Part shown: positions 61,094 to 64,000 of the stretch, piece after piece
Position numbering within the stretch: the stretch's first letter is position 1
Layout: each line of letters begins with the position of its first letter
The notes under the pieces: model-generated
Told to the model about the DNA's origin: nothing
Database searches by the model: none
The model's input: the letters and a program-made list of their open reading frames with translations, nothing else
Program-made: the position numbers and the translations under genes
DNA from: Aquabacter sp040049275
GTDB lineage: Bacteria > Pseudomonadota > Alphaproteobacteria > Rhizobiales > Xanthobacteraceae
Direction: 5' to 3'
DNA length: 64,000 bases
Assembly: GCF_040049275.1 (NCBI RefSeq)
Contig: NZ_JBDZDT010000001.1
Coordinates: 310,001-374,000, forward strand

Positions 61094-62944
61094 GTGTTTC
61101 GCAACGCAACATTCGCCGGGATGTTCCCACGCACCCGCCCAGAAAAAACCAATTCGCCGCGATCAACGTCCGAACCGAAGCGGCCTGACGACCTATCCTG
61201 GTATGCCGAGCGCCCGTTTGCCTTCCTGCTGCGCTACGTCGGGCGGAGCTGGCTTTCCCATGGCCTGATATTGTTCGCGGTGCTCGGCGCCGTCGCCTGC
61301 TCCGTCAGCACGCAATATGGCGTGAAGGTTCTGGTCGACACGCTGTCGGCGGGACGCGATGCCGCAGCAGGGCCGTGGTTCGCCTTCGCCTTCCTCGTGG
61401 GGCTGATCGCGGCCGACAACCTGCTCTGGCGCGTGGCGAGCTGGATCGGCAGCCACGCCTTCGTGCGGGTGACGGGCGAATTGCGCTCGGACCTGTTCCG
61501 CCACCTCACCGGCCATGCCCCGTCCTACTTTACGGAGCGCAAGCCGGGGGTGCTGACCAGCCGGATAACGGCCACGTCCAACGCCGCGTTCCAAATCGAG
61601 AACATGACCGTCTGGAATGTGCTGCCGCCGTGCTTTGCCACGGTCGGCGCCATCATCTATCTGGCGCTGGTCAGTCCCCTCATGGCGGGTGTCCTGCTCC
61701 TCATCGCGGCGGCCATGATGGCGGTGATGACGCGCATGGCGGCCTCGGGCCGGCCGCTCCACCACTCGTTTGCCGACAAGGCCGCTGCCGTGGATGGCGA
61801 GATGGCTGATGTGGTGGGCAACATGGCCCTCGTGCGCAGTTTCGGCGGCATTGCCCGCGAGCACTCGCGTTTCGATACCACCGTCGGCGAGGAAATGAAG
61901 GCACGGCGGCGCAGCCTGCTCTACCTTGAAAAGCTTCGCCTGACCCACGCGCTGCTGGTGGTGGTGACGACCCTGGGCCTGCTGGCCTGGGCGATCCTGC
62001 TTTGGGAGAGCGGCAAGGCGAGCCCGGGCGATGTGGTGCTGGTCTGCACCCTCGGGCTTTCGGTGCTCAGCGCCACGCGCGACCTGGCGGTTGCCCTCGT
62101 GGACGTAACGCAGCACATGGCGCGTCTTTCCGAAGCGATCGGCACGCTGCTGTCGCCCCACGAACTGCACGAGCACCCGGAGGCTTCCACCCTCGTCCCC
62201 TGCGGCAGCCGCATCACGTTCGAGAACGTCTCGTTCCGCTATCCCAACGGCCGGAAGGTCTTCGAGGGGCTCGATCTGACCATCGAAGCCGGCCAGCGCG
62301 TAGGGCTAGTGGGCCGCTCCGGCGGGGGTAAATCCACGCTGGTCGCGCTGATGCAGCGCTTTTACGCCGTCAATTCCGGCCACATCTTCATCGATGGGCA
62401 CGATATTTCACGTGCCACGGAGGAAAGCCTGCGGAGCGCCATTTCCGTTGTGCCGCAGGATACCGCGCTGCTGAACCGCTCGCTCCTTGAGAACATCCGG
62501 TACGGGCGTCCGCACGCCACCGACGAGGAGGTGTGGCAGGCGGCCATCGATGCCCGTTGCCGGCCCTTCATCCAGAACCTGCCCAACGGATTGGACACGA
62601 TTGTCGGCGACCGGGGCATCAAGCTGTCGGGCGGGCAGCGCCAGCGCATCGCCATCGCCCGCGCCTTCCTGAAGGACGCGCCCATTCTGATCCTGGACGA
62701 GGCCACGTCCGCGCTGGACGGCGAGTCGGAAGAGGCGATCCGCGAGGCACTGGAGCGGCTGATGATCGGGCGCACCGTCATCACCATCGCCCACCGCCTG
62801 TCGACGCTTCGCGGCTTCGACCGCATTCTCGTGATGCAGGATGGCGGCGTGGTGGAAGACGGCGCGCCGGGCGACCTGCGGCACGACGGCATCTACCGCA
62901 ACCTCGTGGGGCTCGAACTCGCCCGCTTGAAGCAGATGGCCTGA
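61094..62944 (+). CDS. ABC exporter half-transporter (MsbA/ATM1-like, membrane and ATPase domains fused)
   Basis: The 616-residue protein has an N-terminal six-segment membrane domain (about residues 50-340, including ITATSNAAFQIENMTVWNV) and an ATPase domain with GRSGGGKST (Walker A, near residue 408), LSGGQRQRIAIARA (signature) and ILILDEATSALDGESEE (Walker B). The start is GTG 61094, with GGGGAAGG upstream, or ATG 61121. A homodimer would export a lipid, glycan or heavy-metal conjugate. Its neighbours are a GT4 enzyme and a debranching-type enzyme, so a glycan-linked substrate is plausible. It has no HlyD or TolC partner here. Confidence 0.87.
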   Translation: MFRNATFAGMFPRTRPEKTNSPRSTSEPKRPDDLSWYAERPFAFLLRYVGRSWLSHGLILFAVLGAVACSVSTQYGVKVLVDTLSAGRDAAAGPWFAFAFLVGLIAADNLLWRVASWIGSHAFVRVTGELRSDLFRHLTGHAPSYFTERKPGVLTSRITATSNAAFQIENMTVWNVLPPCFATVGAIIYLALVSPLMAGVLLLIAAAMMAVMTRMAASGRPLHHSFADKAAAVDGEMADVVGNMALVRSFGGIAREHSRFDTTVGEEMKARRRSLLYLEKLRLTHALLVVVTTLGLLAWAILLWESGKASPGDVVLVCTLGLSVLSATRDLAVALVDVTQHMARLSEAIGTLLSPHELHEHPEASTLVPCGSRITFENVSFRYPNGRKVFEGLDLTIEAGQRVGLVGRSGGGKSTLVALMQRFYAVNSGHIFIDGHDISRATEESLRSAISVVPQDTALLNRSLLENIRYGRPHATDEEVWQAAIDARCRPFIQNLPNGLDTIVGDRGIKLSGGQRQRIAIARAFLKDAPILILDEATSALDGESEEAIREALERLMIGRTVITIAHRLSTLRGFDRILVMQDGGVVEDGAPGDLRHDGIYRNLVGLELARLKQMA

Positions 62945-63046
62945 CCCGCGCCTCCCCTTCTCCGGTTTTCGCCGCACGGCCGGCGCGAGCCTTGATGCAG
63001 CGAGCGCGTGCCGGAGACGGCATGCCGGCACGACGGGATTTGTATC

Positions 63047-64000
63047 ATGCAGACGATCAGCGCGGAGAACGTGGCCCACGCCCCCGTACCCGCGGGGCCC
63101 GGCGCCTCCCAGCTTGCCCAATTCTTCATTCCCGCCACGGCCTCGCTCCAGGAGCGGCGTCCACGCACGCTGAAGCACGGAGATACATTCGGCGTCTTCG
63201 ATCACAATGGTGACGCCATTTCCGGGCCCGGCAGCCCGGAAGGCCTCTATCACCGCGACACCCGTCATCTCTCCCACCTCTATCTGACGATTGCGGGCGA
63301 GCGCCCCATCCTTCTGAGCTCCACGCTCCGGGACGACAACGCCACCCTGACCTGCGATCTGACCAACCCCGATGTGTTCGACGCCCACGGCCGGGTGAGC
63401 CTCGCCCACGATCTTGTCCACCTGCGACGCTCGCGCTTCCTGTGGAACGCCCATTGCTTCGAGCGCCTGACCGTCCGCAATTACGACGAAGCGTCCCACC
63501 GCATCCGCATCGGGCTCAGCTTTTCCGCGGACTTTGCGGACATGTTCGAGGTGCGCGGCACCCGGCGAGACCGAAGGGGTCTGCTTCACGCCCCGCGTGT
63601 TGGGACCAGCTCGGTGGAACTCAGCTATACCGGGCTCGACGACCGATTGCGGCATACCGTTCTGAGGTTCGATCCCGCGCCGGAGAGCCTGACGGGGAAG
63701 GACGCGGTGTTCGAGTTCGAGCTGCCGCCGCAGCAAAGCCGTTCGCTGTTCTTCGAGATCGGCTTCGAGCCGTCTGCGGACGATCAGCCGGTGCCGCGCA
63801 ACTACCTCACAGCCCTCAGGGACGCGCGGCGGGCGCTGCGCGCCGCACGATCCGCGGCGGGCTCCGTCACCACCTCGAACGCCATCTTCAATGAGGCGGT
63901 CGAGCGCAGCATGTCCGACATCTACATGCTGATCACCGATACGCCGGAAGGGCCATATCCCTATGCCGGCATTCCGTGGTTCAGCACGGTGTTCGGCCGG
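63047..64000 (+). CDS. Glycogen debranching-type (amylo-alpha-1,6-glucosidase family) enzyme, N-terminal part
   Basis: About 318 residues are seen before the right window edge. They contain the beta-rich N-terminal domain of the bacterial GDE family (TLKHGDTFGVFDHNGDA, GLYHRDTRHLSHLYLTI) and end with the start of the catalytic (alpha/alpha) barrel, YPYAGIPWFSTVFGR. The family cuts alpha-glucan branches or trims oligosaccharides. It starts at ATG 63047, 102 bases after the ABC gene, so the two may be co-transcribed. The gene is cut, and its C-terminus is not visible. Confidence 0.83.
   Translation, partial: MQTISAENVAHAPVPAGPGASQLAQFFIPATASLQERRPRTLKHGDTFGVFDHNGDAISGPGSPEGLYHRDTRHLSHLYLTIAGERPILLSSTLRDDNATLTCDLTNPDVFDAHGRVSLAHDLVHLRRSRFLWNAHCFERLTVRNYDEASHRIRIGLSFSADFADMFEVRGTRRDRRGLLHAPRVGTSSVELSYTGLDDRLRHTVLRFDPAPESLTGKDAVFEFELPPQQSRSLFFEIGFEPSADDQPVPRNYLTALRDARRALRAARSAAGSVTTSNAIFNEAVERSMSDIYMLITDTPEGPYPYAGIPWFSTVFGR

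Noticed and set aside
61094..62944. ABC exporter as the type I exporter of the giant protein
   Set aside because: It lies 12 kb away, lacks the C39-like N-terminal domain and has no HlyD or TolC partner. Its GT4/GDE neighbours suggest another substrate.

Overview
This is a 64 kb, GC-rich, densely coding stretch of a bacterial chromosome, most likely from an alphaproteobacterium of the Hyphomicrobiales (Xanthobacter/Azorhizobium/Bradyrhizobium side). That placement is inferred from codon use, from the mix of IclR and LysR regulators with Bug, TRAP and ABC solute receptors, and from a palindromic repeat with the CGTCATGGCCGGGC core common in that order. I saw no tRNA, rRNA, CRISPR array, insertion sequence or phage gene.

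Layout. (1) 1-1918: a truncated AraC-type regulator and a LivK-type periplasmic receptor. (2) 2517-10153: a Bug-type receptor, a divergent IclR regulator, and an operon of a fumarylacetoacetate-hydrolase-family enzyme, hydantoinase/oxoprolinase subunits A and B, and a small Cys-containing protein. Matching dyads lie before the receptor gene and in the divergent IclR promoter. (3) 10366-16889: an eight-gene operon of IclR regulator, RraA-like aldolase, two-subunit aconitase-family dehydratase, complete TRAP transporter (DctPQM) and cupin. It looks like uptake and breakdown of one carboxylic acid, and a perfect 17-bp palindrome sits before the regulator. (4) 16949-25448 (minus): Bug receptor, ADP-forming acyl-CoA ligase, enoyl-CoA hydratase homologue, hot-dog thioesterase, GH88 unsaturated glucuronyl hydrolase, XylX-like FAH-family dehydratase and FAD-dependent reductase, with a divergent LysR regulator. 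(5) 26516-34629: an apparent organosulfur cluster with an SfnG-like flavin monooxygenase, TAXI-TRAP transporter, SfnB/DszC-like dehydrogenase and SsuA-like receptor, followed by an MFS transporter.

(6) 34755-48632 (minus): one 4,625-residue protein fills 22% of the window. It has no cysteine, no Sec signal, about 3,300 residues of degenerate helical repeats, a Ca-binding-like loop and a DUF4114-like C-terminus. It looks like a giant secreted or surface protein and is the most striking object here. An AraC-type regulator lies upstream in the same direction. (7) 50155-54078: a DUF1801 protein and the divergent katG/oxyR peroxide-defence pair. (8) 54105-59897: a minus-strand aromatic/lactone catabolic operon (LigI-like amidohydrolase, SDR, carboxymuconolactone-decarboxylase-family protein, alpha/beta-barrel protein, an alpha/beta hydrolase with Ala in the nucleophile position, Bug receptor) with a divergent LysR regulator. 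(9) 59922-64000: a GT4 glycosyltransferase, an ABC exporter half-transporter and the start of a glycogen-debranching-type enzyme.

The window reads as a catabolic accessory region. Most clusters pair a solute receptor or importer with a short enzyme set and its own regulator, and three Bug receptors occur without any TctA/TctB membrane subunits nearby. Substrates are inferred from families only.
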